From NCBI GenBank assembly GCA_019637435.1, contig JAHBVO010000006.1, positions 124,001 through 188,000 on the forward strand: 64,000 nt of DNA. Direction: 5' to 3'. The notes under the pieces are model-generated. The model did not search any database, was not told where the DNA came from, and saw only the letters and a list, made by a program, of their open reading frames with translations. Of the stretch, positions 27,124 to 34,942 are shown in pieces; within the stretch, counting starts at the first letter, position 1, and every line of letters starts with the position of its first letter. Origin of the DNA: Candidatus Obscuribacterales bacterium. Lineage in GTDB: Bacteria > Cyanobacteriota > Vampirovibrionia > Obscuribacterales > Obscuribacteraceae. The translations under genes and the position numbers were made by a program.

Positions 27124-27470
27124 GCGCAACTGTTTCAGCCAAAGAAGAATCCGAGGCGCGGTAATTCGCAGTAAGAATATTTTTCGCGCGATTTTTATTC
27201 CCAGCACGCAATATATGCGGACTGGGAATATTTTTTTGTCGAAATTTATTCGTACAAGTAAACGGCACTTTGAATTGATGGGCTCGAAGATTGGGTACGA
27301 AGATTGAGAGCAGCATCGCCTCGGGTTGAATATCGGACGCTCAGAGTCCGAAAAGTCGCAATTCAGACGAACAAAGTTCTTCTTGACAAGCATGCATTAG
27401 ATTCAGCTGGGTATAAAGCCTGGGGAGTAGGCACTTCTTTTTTCATTTTAGAGGGGACGGTTAGGCGTTT
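27124..27470. other. Intergenic region with terminator and possible promoter
   Basis: This 347-base region contains the terminator at 27196-27238 and, downstream, a TTGACA at 27383-27388 and TATAAA at 27412-27417. The 23-base spacing is too long for a standard sigma-70 promoter, so only one of these boxes can be real. No small gene is supported. Confidence 0.4.
27196..27238 (+). terminator. Rho-independent terminator
   Basis: TATTCCCAG (27196-27204) pairs with CTGGGAATA (27222-27230), with an inner CGCA/TGCG helix and an ATATA loop, followed by a run of T. It ends the transcript of the exported protein at 26728. Confidence 0.85.
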
Positions 27471-30400
27471 ATGCGAACAATTCCGAAGGAGCGGATACTT
27501 AGAGTCAACTGTGCCGGATATGGCACGGACGCTCATTGGAATCTGGGCCGAGCAAAGAGCCTGAATAACTACAGTGCGATTATCGTCAATCCGACCAGTA
27601 TCGCTCACCTTTTCGACAAGGACCCAGAGCTGGTCCGGAAGGTTGAGCAATGCTTGGCTGAGGGACTGACTTCTCTCACAGTTGATGACGATTTATTACT
27701 ACGCAACCTCGCCGCCGAGATCGACAGCCGAGTCTTAGAGCTTTCAGATTTTCTGACGCAAGGTGGAGTGCTCGTTTACTTCCTTTGCAGACCGTTTGTC
27801 ATTCAGGGACCGAGTCTGTCACTGGACAATTACTATTGGCTTGAAAGTCTTGCACCGGATCAGCCGGCAGAAAGAAACGTCCGGCACATGAGCGCCGTCT
27901 CGCACGGGCGGCTAATCGAACCTACGGCAGACGGCATGACGTCCCACTTTGGTCCGTATTTGCAACAGCACGGACTTGAATGGAGCACGCTGATCAGAAC
28001 CGAGTATCTGACCGACGGTTATAACGTGCTGGCGGAAGCGGGTGCCAGGAAGTGCATTGCCGGGCAGCTCTTTATAGTAGAGAGCAGTGGCAATGTTGTC
28101 TTCTTACCGTCACCGTACTCACCGGATTTCGATAAAACTCTTATAGACTGCTTAAACAAATGGTATCAGTCAAAGGAACAAACCCAGGAAGAGCTCGATG
28201 CAGAGCGCCTGGAGATTCAAATGGCGGGCTCGGGTGTGAGCACGCCGGCCCCGCAGACTGGCCCCGCACTTTTCGATCGCGAACAAAATGCGTTTGAGCC
28301 CGCAGCATCAGTCGAGATGGAAACAGCTCCAGCGGCTCCAGTGTCCGAGACGGATTCGGGCTTCAGTTTCAGCGCAGACCGAATAGCAGAATCGATTTCT
28401 CAGGACGCTCGAAAATTTGAAGAGGAAGTTGCGAATCGCGTGCAAGAACCGAAAAAGACTCTCGGCAACATAGACCTGTCGATTTTCGCTCAAACGGCTC
28501 AACAGCTTGTTCAAAAGGCGACGAAACCAGCAGAGCCGGCAGTGCAAGATGAACCAGCGCAGGAAGCTGTGCAAGAGTCTGCACCAATGTCAGAACCGTC
28601 AGCAATTGCGGAACCCGAGGTAGTCGCAGAACCTGAGGCTGTAGCAGAACCTGAGTCTGTTGCGCAGGAAGCACCGGGTCACGAACCTGTCGCAGAAATT
28701 CCGCAAGTGTCAGAACCAGAAGCACTGCCTGAGCCGATCGCGGAGAGTGCTCCAGCCGTCGATACTACTCCAGAATACGCACTTCCTTCTGAAGATGTGA
28801 TTCACAACAGCGAGCCCGGTCCAGAAGAATCTATTCAATCAACTGGTGGTCAATCGCTCCGAAACATACTGTCGCATGCAGCGCCCACCGTCCCGGAGAG
28901 CGTAATGCCTCAGTCAGTATCACCAGCTCAAGAAGTGCTGCAAGAACCCGAAGCGGCACAACAGCCGTCACCACCTGCGATGGCACCAGCACAAACGCCA
29001 GCATCGGCAGCCTCTTTGTTCGAGGACGATGATGACGAATTCGGTAATGCAGAAGAATTAGCCAGACAGGCCGCGGCTCAGGCGGCACAATCAAATTCCG
29101 GAGCATATGCTCAACCGCAGACAGCCCCGGCTCCTGCGGAGTCGTACTCAGATTCCGGTGTCTACAGCAGTCAGGCAGCGGATTACAACTACACTCGATC
29201 CGGTGCGTTTGAACAACCACAGGTTGAACCGGCGCAGCAGGCATCTTCGTCGATAGGCGACTCAGGAGTTTTCAGCCAGGCCCAACCACAAGCGCCTGCC
29301 GCCGAGCTCTCGCCAGCTCCGACACCAGAACAAAGAATTGTGACGCCACCACCTGCGGAGTCAACAATTTTACAGCCACCTTCGGGATTTGCCGCCTCAG
29401 TCGGTGGACCTCAAGACACAAACGCTGCCGTTCCTCCGTCACAACCGCCCGTGCAGGAACCGCCACTACCTCCCCCTGTTAACGCATCTGCTGGAGACAA
29501 TTCTGTGACTAACGACCCCAACAACAAATCTACAATGGATCTCCTTCGTGAACTGGAAAAAGCTCAGCGGCTGCAAGAGCATGAAGCGCCGCCACAAGCG
29601 AACCCGCCAGCGACTTCGCAGGTCATGACTGCACCTGTTCCGGAGAACGGAAGTCCCGCCAGACCTTTGCTCAATAACCTTTTCAAAAAAGACGCAGCCG
29701 ACATGGCGCCTCTTGAATCGCCACTACCAGCAGTGCCACCTGCGGTTCCTCAAGCGATGCCTCAAACCGCTCTACCTCCGCCGGCGCCAGCAAGAAATAC
29801 GCTCGGCGCGCTTATGCCGGCCGCGGAGTCCAGACCACAAGAAAGTTTCCCCTTGATGTCGAAGGATAACAACATGTCAAATCAGAACGTCCCGGATTGG
29901 TGCAGAGCCTACTCCTTCTCATATCTGGACGAATTGAAGAAGGAACAGAATGCTCTTGCCACACAGCTGCAGGATGTTCAAGCAAAACTCAATACGGTAG
30001 AGTCCAAAATTTCGTCAGTAGAACAGCTGAAAAATGCGTTGTTAGCTGGCGAGGGAGAGGCTCTGAAGGAAGCAGTCGGAATGGTTCTCGGCAAGTTGGG
30101 TTGGACAATCAACCACAACAACGCCACACCGAACGAAGTTCTATTGTTGAATGTCGATCAACCGGAAGCTCTCGTTCGCATCGTTCGCAGCGACAGCCAT
30201 TGCGACCGCTCCGAAGTCGCGCATGTATCCGGCTCGGCAATCGCTTTCTGGGAAAAGCACGATATTGAACCAAAGGGTTTGCTGATCGCTTGCACCTGGG
30301 CAAACATGAGCCCGCAGAGCCGTAACCAACGAGATTTCGAAGAGGCTGTTTCTGAATTTGCACGCAAGAAAAATCTCTGCTTGATGACGACACTGCAGTT

Positions 30401-30530
30401 GATAGGCATTTATCGAGACCTCGAGCTGGGGCTCGTCACCCAGGATACGGTTCGTCGTCAGATGTTGGAAACCAGTGGCTGCCTCGTCGGCTATTCAGTT
30501 GAGGCGGGCATGGTCGGCGCACGCGCATAG
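27471..30530 (+). CDS. Giant Pro/Glu/Ala-rich protein with C-terminal coiled coil and endonuclease-like domain
   Basis: 1019 residues. Residues 1-235 form a compact alpha/beta domain (AIIVNPTSIAHLF, GGVLVYFLCRPF, FIVESSGNVVFLPSPYS) that I do not recognise. Residues about 235-800 are low-complexity, rich in Pro, Glu, Ala, Gln and Ser, with AEPE-type repeats near 28600-28720. After YSFSYLDELKKEQNALATQL comes a coiled coil, then LGKLGWTINHN, LIACTWANMSPQSRNQRDFE and NLCLMTTLQLIGIYRDLELG. This order resembles PD-(D/E)xK restriction-endonuclease-like domains found behind coiled coils, but catalytic residues are not clear. Same direction as the next gene, 67 bases upstream of it. Confidence 0.72.
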   Translation: MRTIPKERILRVNCAGYGTDAHWNLGRAKSLNNYSAIIVNPTSIAHLFDKDPELVRKVEQCLAEGLTSLTVDDDLLLRNLAAEIDSRVLELSDFLTQGGVLVYFLCRPFVIQGPSLSLDNYYWLESLAPDQPAERNVRHMSAVSHGRLIEPTADGMTSHFGPYLQQHGLEWSTLIRTEYLTDGYNVLAEAGARKCIAGQLFIVESSGNVVFLPSPYSPDFDKTLIDCLNKWYQSKEQTQEELDAERLEIQMAGSGVSTPAPQTGPALFDREQNAFEPAASVEMETAPAAPVSETDSGFSFSADRIAESISQDARKFEEEVANRVQEPKKTLGNIDLSIFAQTAQQLVQKATKPAEPAVQDEPAQEAVQESAPMSEPSAIAEPEVVAEPEAVAEPESVAQEAPGHEPVAEIPQVSEPEALPEPIAESAPAVDTTPEYALPSEDVIHNSEPGPEESIQSTGGQSLRNILSHAAPTVPESVMPQSVSPAQEVLQEPEAAQQPSPPAMAPAQTPASAASLFEDDDDEFGNAEELARQAAAQAAQSNSGAYAQPQTAPAPAESYSDSGVYSSQAADYNYTRSGAFEQPQVEPAQQASSSIGDSGVFSQAQPQAPAAELSPAPTPEQRIVTPPPAESTILQPPSGFAASVGGPQDTNAAVPPSQPPVQEPPLPPPVNASAGDNSVTNDPNNKSTMDLLRELEKAQRLQEHEAPPQANPPATSQVMTAPVPENGSPARPLLNNLFKKDAADMAPLESPLPAVPPAVPQAMPQTALPPPAPARNTLGALMPAAESRPQESFPLMSKDNNMSNQNVPDWCRAYSFSYLDELKKEQNALATQLQDVQAKLNTVESKISSVEQLKNALLAGEGEALKEAVGMVLGKLGWTINHNNATPNEVLLLNVDQPEALVRIVRSDSHCDRSEVAHVSGSAIAFWEKHDIEPKGLLIACTWANMSPQSRNQRDFEEAVSEFARKKNLCLMTTLQLIGIYRDLELGLVTQDTVRRQMLETSGCLVGYSVEAGMVGARA
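28606..28672 (+). repeat. AEPE/AEPES in-gene repeat
   Basis: Tandem units encoding Ala-Glu-Pro-Glu followed by two variable residues (AEPEVV, AEPEAV, AEPESV), 18 bases each, within the disordered linker of the giant protein. Third-position differences show an old rather than recent expansion. Confidence 0.6.
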
Positions 30531-30535
30531 GTTTC

Positions 30536-30570
30536 ACAACAACAAGCAAGGAACAACAACAACAACAAAC
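30536..30570 (+). repeat. CAA-rich spacer between the two giant genes
   Basis: The 67-base spacer contains an imperfect CAA trinucleotide tract (ACAACAACAAGCAAGG, then CAACAACAACAACAAAC). CAA-repeat leaders are unstructured and can enhance translation. The downstream GTG start has only a distant GGGG, so the tract may matter there; this is inference. Confidence 0.45.
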
Positions 30571-30597
30571 ACTGGAATGGGGATCGCATAAGCCAAA

Positions 30598-33381
30598 GTG
30601 ACTACACTACCAACTGTACTGATTTCAGGTGCTTCCGAGGAGCTCACGGCGAGGATCGAGCAGCTCATTCGAGGTCAGGCCGAGCTGTCGTTAGTTGAAA
30701 GTGTGACGCCGAGCGCGGCCGCGAATCGAGATTTCAAAGCCAAACTCGTTTGGGTTGAGCTTGAGTCAGACCCTGAAGCCAACGTCGCCCTCCTCGAGAG
30801 TCTGATCAAGGCACATCCAAATACTTTCTTTGTCGTTAGCAAAGAAGATCTTGAACCGGAACTCGTGAAGCGAGCGATGCAAGTTGGAGCTCTCGACTTT
30901 CTGGATCACAAAGGCTGGGCGGCGCAGATTCGAAGCGTCGTGCGCCGCATCATGGCAAAAGAATTCGGATCAAAACCGACACAAGGAGCAGGCGGTCTCT
31001 CAAGGCAGCCTTCTCGCCAGTCCTCGTGGGGACAACTCAACAGTGTGAAAGTGGCTCCGAATGCGGGCGGTTTCAAACGCGCAGAGCCAAATCGTCTTGC
31101 AGCAGCCCAATCACCACCGCCTCAACCGGCGCAGAAGCCAGCCGCGGCGGCTCCCATTCCTGTGGCAAAACCGACACCAGCGCCACCACCTGCGGTGGAA
31201 CCGGAGGTAGCCGAAGAAGTTGAAATCGTTGAACAACCTTATGAGGAGCCAACTCCCCCGGAGGTTGATGAAACGCCTGCTGAGGAGAGCGAGTCCGGTT
31301 ACGAACCGGCCGGCGAAAGCACCGAGTACGGAGTACCTGAAGGCGAGTATCAGCAACAAGAATACGAAAGCGAAGAAAGCGAACAGACAGGGGAACTTGA
31401 AGAATATCCCGAGGTCTCTGGTGATGAAGCATACACCCAAGGCGAAGACGATTTTGCGCAGGACAGTGAAACAAGCGCTGGTGGTGAAAACACAGACGAT
31501 CCTGAATATCAGGGCGAAACAGGCGGAGCTTCGGGCGACGAAGACTATCCTGCTGAGGACGGTGATGCTGTCCAGGCGCAGCACGTAGAAGAACCCGTCT
31601 TTGAAGACCAGTCCTTTGAGGACCCACAGTCGCAGCCCGGGGAATTTGAATCGGAATCTGAGCAGCAACTGGAATTCGAATCGGAATCGGAATCGGAATC
31701 GGAACCCGAACCGGAACCGGAACCGGAACTTGAGACGGAAACGGAACCAGAACCAGAGCCAATCGCCGAAAAATCAGTAAAGATCGAGACACCACAGGCG
31801 GTGAAACCCAAAGCACGCTGGGATGATCTCGACTCTTTGATTTCAAAGGAAGCACCCAAAGCGGCGGCTGAAAAGAAACCCGCAAGCAAGTGGGGCGAAC
31901 TCGGCAGCATTCAACCTAAGATTTCAAAGGAACCGACTCCATCCTCAGACAAGAAGTGGTCGGATCTCGACGCCATAGTAGCACCGAAATCGCCCGCTTC
32001 AGCAGAGTCTCCGACCGGTTCTACCAGTAAGTGGGGCGACCTCGACTCTATCAGCGCGATAAAGTCAGAAGAAAGCGAGGACAACAAGAAAGTTGAATCA
32101 AGCCCAGCTTCGAGCAAATGGGGAGATCTCGACTCTATCGGAAAAGCGAATTCTGAATCCGAGCCGGAACCCCCGGAGGCGGTAGAAAGTAGCTGGGGCG
32201 ACTTAGATTCGATAGGCGCACCTCCGAAAGCATTCGGGAAAACAGAAACGGGTCCATCCAGCAGCAAGTGGGGCGATCTGAATTCAATCGGCGCAAAGAA
32301 AGAAGAGCCAGTTGAGCCCGGAAGCAAATGGGGCAATTTAGATACAATCGGCTCCCGGGGTGGAGGCGGACTAAAATCCAATGCTCGCTCGTTTATCAAA
32401 CCGAAAACGCCGGACGAATCACCCACTCGAACAAACAGCGGGCTGGGAGCATTTGCAGACCTGGGTCTAGCACCGGGTCAGGCAGATGCTGGTAGCGCAT
32501 CCGGTGGCACCTCCGAGCCCAGCACTGGTCAATCAAAGTGGGGAGACCTTGGCGGTATTGGCTCAGGTGGTCCTGGCGGAAGCGCAAGCTCCTCGAGTGG
32601 CTCCGAAAGTCCCAGTTCAGGACTCGCAGGAAATGCAGGACTCGGAGCAGGCACCGGTCTTGGTGGCGGAACCGGTCTCGGTACCAGCACCGGCCTTGGT
32701 GGCGGAACCGGTCTGGGTGCAGGCTCTGCAGGCGGCTTAGGCAAACCAGTGGGCGGCGACGTAGACTCGAACCCTTCGGCTTTCAAAAACAGATTTGGAA
32801 GAAAGACACAAAATATTGACTTAGCGACTTCGAATCCTCAGGACGCTTTGACTGGTAGCTCTGGTAGCAGCGCCGGAGGAGGCGGGGTTCCGCAAGCCGG
32901 AGGCCCGGGCAAATGGGGCAACCTGGATGCGATTGGAACTGCCGGCGGGGGCTCAGCTGGCGGCAGCCCAGCGGCCGGCTCCGCAGAGTGGGGCGACCTG
33001 AATTCAATACCAACTCCTAAGTCCGCTCAGGAAGCAAGCGGAGGAAACTGGGGAAGTCTCGATTCGATTCCCACGCCAAAGGGTCCGGGAGAATCAGGGC
33101 CGACGCTTGTTGAAGGCGCTCTTCCAAAATCACGTGCTCGAAACGAAGCATCTGAGAAGTGGAAGTCGGGCATGGGTGCAGAGCTGTCAGAAGGTCAGCG
33201 AGAACTCGGAGAACTCGCCGACAAACTAAAAGAGAAAGCGGCTGTTCGCGTTAAGGTTTCCGGCGGATGGAAACAAGCAAGTATAGCACTGGCTGTGGCA
33301 ATCGTCGCGACGGTAGGCTACTTGAGCGTTGCCTTCTTCAGTGTTCCTGAACCACCGACGGAAGTGGAAACAACTAATTAG
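30598..33381 (+). CDS. Pseudo-receiver protein with 13 W-G-D-L motifs and C-terminal membrane anchor
   Basis: 927 residues from GTG 30598. Residues 1-120 look like a CheY-like receiver of the CpaE/TadZ kind (VLISGASEELTARIEQLI ... AMQVGALDFLDHKGW), but the phosphoacceptor strand reads LVWVELES, with Glu for Asp. A long acidic linker with Ser-Glu and Pro-Glu repeats follows. Then come copies of [K/S/E/N]-W-G-[D/N/E]-L-[D/N/G]-[S/T/A]-I (first copy near 31024, the other twelve between 31816 and 33069), a Gly-rich tract, and one membrane helix at the C-terminus (ASIALAVAIVATVGYLSVAFF). Likely a tail-anchored scaffold whose motifs recruit a partner (inference). Confidence 0.78.
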   Translation: MTTLPTVLISGASEELTARIEQLIRGQAELSLVESVTPSAAANRDFKAKLVWVELESDPEANVALLESLIKAHPNTFFVVSKEDLEPELVKRAMQVGALDFLDHKGWAAQIRSVVRRIMAKEFGSKPTQGAGGLSRQPSRQSSWGQLNSVKVAPNAGGFKRAEPNRLAAAQSPPPQPAQKPAAAAPIPVAKPTPAPPPAVEPEVAEEVEIVEQPYEEPTPPEVDETPAEESESGYEPAGESTEYGVPEGEYQQQEYESEESEQTGELEEYPEVSGDEAYTQGEDDFAQDSETSAGGENTDDPEYQGETGGASGDEDYPAEDGDAVQAQHVEEPVFEDQSFEDPQSQPGEFESESEQQLEFESESESESEPEPEPEPELETETEPEPEPIAEKSVKIETPQAVKPKARWDDLDSLISKEAPKAAAEKKPASKWGELGSIQPKISKEPTPSSDKKWSDLDAIVAPKSPASAESPTGSTSKWGDLDSISAIKSEESEDNKKVESSPASSKWGDLDSIGKANSESEPEPPEAVESSWGDLDSIGAPPKAFGKTETGPSSSKWGDLNSIGAKKEEPVEPGSKWGNLDTIGSRGGGGLKSNARSFIKPKTPDESPTRTNSGLGAFADLGLAPGQADAGSASGGTSEPSTGQSKWGDLGGIGSGGPGGSASSSSGSESPSSGLAGNAGLGAGTGLGGGTGLGTSTGLGGGTGLGAGSAGGLGKPVGGDVDSNPSAFKNRFGRKTQNIDLATSNPQDALTGSSGSSAGGGGVPQAGGPGKWGNLDAIGTAGGGSAGGSPAAGSAEWGDLNSIPTPKSAQEASGGNWGSLDSIPTPKGPGESGPTLVEGALPKSRARNEASEKWKSGMGAELSEGQRELGELADKLKEKAAVRVKVSGGWKQASIALAVAIVATVGYLSVAFFSVPEPPTEVETTN
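31678..31731 (+). repeat. Hexanucleotide GAATCG/GAACCG tract encoding SE and PE repeats
   Basis: Nine consecutive 6-base units of GAA-TCG then GAA-CCG type encode alternating Ser-Glu and Pro-Glu. Six-base units keep the frame, so copy changes would alter linker length without frameshift. Confidence 0.75.
31816..33069 (+). repeat. Array of 12 dispersed W-G-D-L-x-x-I peptide motifs (plus one outlier at 31024)
   Basis: Motif starts are at 31816 (RWDDLDSL), 31888, 31954, 32029, 32116, 32191, 32266, 32326, 32536, 32911, 32986 and 33046, with a diverged copy SWGQLNSV at 31024. Spacing is mostly 60-90 bases in the first part, then larger around the Gly-rich tract. Conserved Trp, Leu and Ile inside disordered sequence indicate short linear motifs under selection. 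Confidence 0.85.
32637..32730 (+). repeat. Gly-Thr-Gly-Leu repeat tract
   Basis: Near-identical units encode GTGLGGGTGLGTSTGLGGG and similar, giving a glycine-rich flexible stretch between groups of W-G-D-L motifs. The DNA repeat (GGCACCGGTCTTGGTGGC type, about 36-base higher-order period) suggests a recent expansion. Confidence 0.65.
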
Positions 33382-33412
33382 GCACCACATCCGGTATCAA
33401 GTGTTTTCTAAG

Positions 33413-33739
33413 CTACTCTTTGATTTTATCGATTTTAGCGGCAAGAATGAAGTCGCTCTCAGTCAAGCCTCCTACGGCATGCGTCCAGAGCTCGATTCCC
33501 AATTCGCCCCAGCGCACCAGCAAATCCGGATGATGATTTTCGCGCTCCGCCAACTCGCCTATCTCATTTGCTAACTTCAAAGAACTTTTAAAGTCATTGA
33601 ATTTATACGATTTCAAAAGTCGTTCATCATTTTTAATTTCCCAGCCCTTCAATTCTTTGAGCATGGGCTCGAATTCTTCTCTAGTCAATGGAGGTACGCC
33701 TCCTCGACAGGGCACGCAACTTTTCTCAGCAAGACTCAT
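33413..33739 (-). CDS. 4a-hydroxytetrahydrobiopterin dehydratase (PCD/DCoH)
   Basis: 108 residues, normal family length. ENHHPDLLVRWGELGIELWT and HAVGGLTESDFILAAKID contain the catalytic His pair and the conserved Trp-Thr-His of pterin-4a-carbinolamine dehydratase, which recycles the pterin cofactor after aromatic amino acid hydroxylation. In bacteria without such hydroxylases it can serve other pterins, including molybdopterin. The N-terminal KSCVPCRGG is common in bacterial members. Confidence 0.93.
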   Translation of the reverse strand: MSLAEKSCVPCRGGVPPLTREEFEPMLKELKGWEIKNDERLLKSYKFNDFKSSLKLANEIGELAERENHHPDLLVRWGELGIELWTHAVGGLTESDFILAAKIDKIKE

Positions 33740-33773
33740 GAACTATCTCCAGAAAGTAGGGACGCAGATCCTA

Positions 33774-34862
33774 CTACACTTGGTTGGTAGACGATATAGT
33801 TTCATCTCCAATTGACCAGGAGTCAACGAGATCATCCGGATCTTCCATCACTTCCATCGTGAAATCATCAGTCGTTTCAGAATCGATATCAGCCGGGAGC
33901 CTTCTCACAATTTCCTCGATGTTATAAACGAGATTGAAGCTCACCCGAGACATTTGATAGATGTGCACAGCCTCGTAGAGTGCTACTAGCCACGGTATCA
34001 AGGTCCAGCACATCGCGAGATAAATTATGCCAGAGGCTTTTTCGCCCAGGTAGAATTTGTGGATGCCGAAATTACCAAGCAGAACGGCAAGCCATATCGC
34101 AGTGCGCCGATCTCGTCCTCCTTCCACAGGCTTATGAGCGGCCTCGATTAGCTGGGCCTTCTTGATTCCCATTGGAGGTGCGAGTACTTCAGGCTCAATG
34201 GTCGGAGCGGAAGGAGACGGTGACTCCGAGTCCGGAGTCACAGGTATGCCCTCAAACGCGCACATACACTTTGCCGTCTTTTGCTTTCCCGAGCGAAAAC
34301 GATACACTTCCGACTCGTTCAGAAGACGGTGGCAACTCGGACAATAGAGGGCGGCGGACATCAACTCCGATGCACGAGGTTGGCGGAATTTCAAATTGCC
34401 GGACTGAGCGACTTTCTTATTGAGATGATCGATTCGTTTTTGGAACAGTTGTTTTTGTTCTTCATTAGTTGACAAATGTTCGGCTCGGACCAGCTGCTCA
34501 ACGGCTTCTTTACCCTTGTTCAATTTCAGAAACGCATCTGCAAGTTTTTGCCTGGCTTTGATCTCTTCTTCGCGATGGGCCTCAATTCCATTTACGCGCT
34601 TCAAAGCCTCTGCAAAACACGCGTGTGCTTCATCATAGGAGCCGTTTTTAAAAGCTAATCGCCCTCGTCGCATCCATTTTTGAAAAGCCGCAAGCAGGTC
34701 AGGTTGCAGTAATTCATCGCCTTTGATGACGGGAATTTCGGCTGATGAAATAGACTGACCGCATCCATGACATTCGATCTGCCAGGACGTCAGCTCGGTC
34801 CCGCATGCAGGACAAGAAATGATGCCGGATTCGGATTCACTTACTTCCGGAATTTCAGCCAC
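33774..34862 (-). CDS. Zinc-ribbon / TPR / TM2-domain membrane protein
   Basis: 362 residues from GTG 34862 with a GAGGAAGG site. Domain order: N-terminal zinc ribbon (SCPACGTEL ... CHGCG), helical TPR-like repeats about residues 55-150 (RRGRLAFKNGSYDEAHACFAEAL), a second Cys cluster (YCPSCHRLL and AKCMCAFEG), a Pro-rich linker, then a TM2 domain with AVLLGNFGIHKFYLGEKASG. TM2 proteins are small hairpin membrane proteins of unclear function. Role unknown. Confidence 0.8.
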   Translation of the reverse strand: MAEIPEVSESESGIISCPACGTELTSWQIECHGCGQSISSAEIPVIKGDELLQPDLLAAFQKWMRRGRLAFKNGSYDEAHACFAEALKRVNGIEAHREEEIKARQKLADAFLKLNKGKEAVEQLVRAEHLSTNEEQKQLFQKRIDHLNKKVAQSGNLKFRQPRASELMSAALYCPSCHRLLNESEVYRFRSGKQKTAKCMCAFEGIPVTPDSESPSPSAPTIEPEVLAPPMGIKKAQLIEAAHKPVEGGRDRRTAIWLAVLLGNFGIHKFYLGEKASGIIYLAMCWTLIPWLVALYEAVHIYQMSRVSFNLVYNIEEIVRRLPADIDSETTDDFTMEVMEDPDDLVDSWSIGDETISSTNQV

Positions 34863-34942
34863 GTGCCTTCCTCAACCAAGCAACGTCCAGTGTAGTATGC
34901 CCTTGCACATCCTGTCGAAAAACTGATAAAAGTTGCCACTCG

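Noticed and set aside
27383..27417. TTGACA and TATAAA as one sigma-70 promoter
   Set aside because: The spacing of 23 bases is too long for a standard promoter; kept only as a note.
31073..31910. Long minus-strand frames opposite the acidic linker
   Set aside because: They arise from the hexanucleotide and Glu/Pro repeats of the plus-strand gene.
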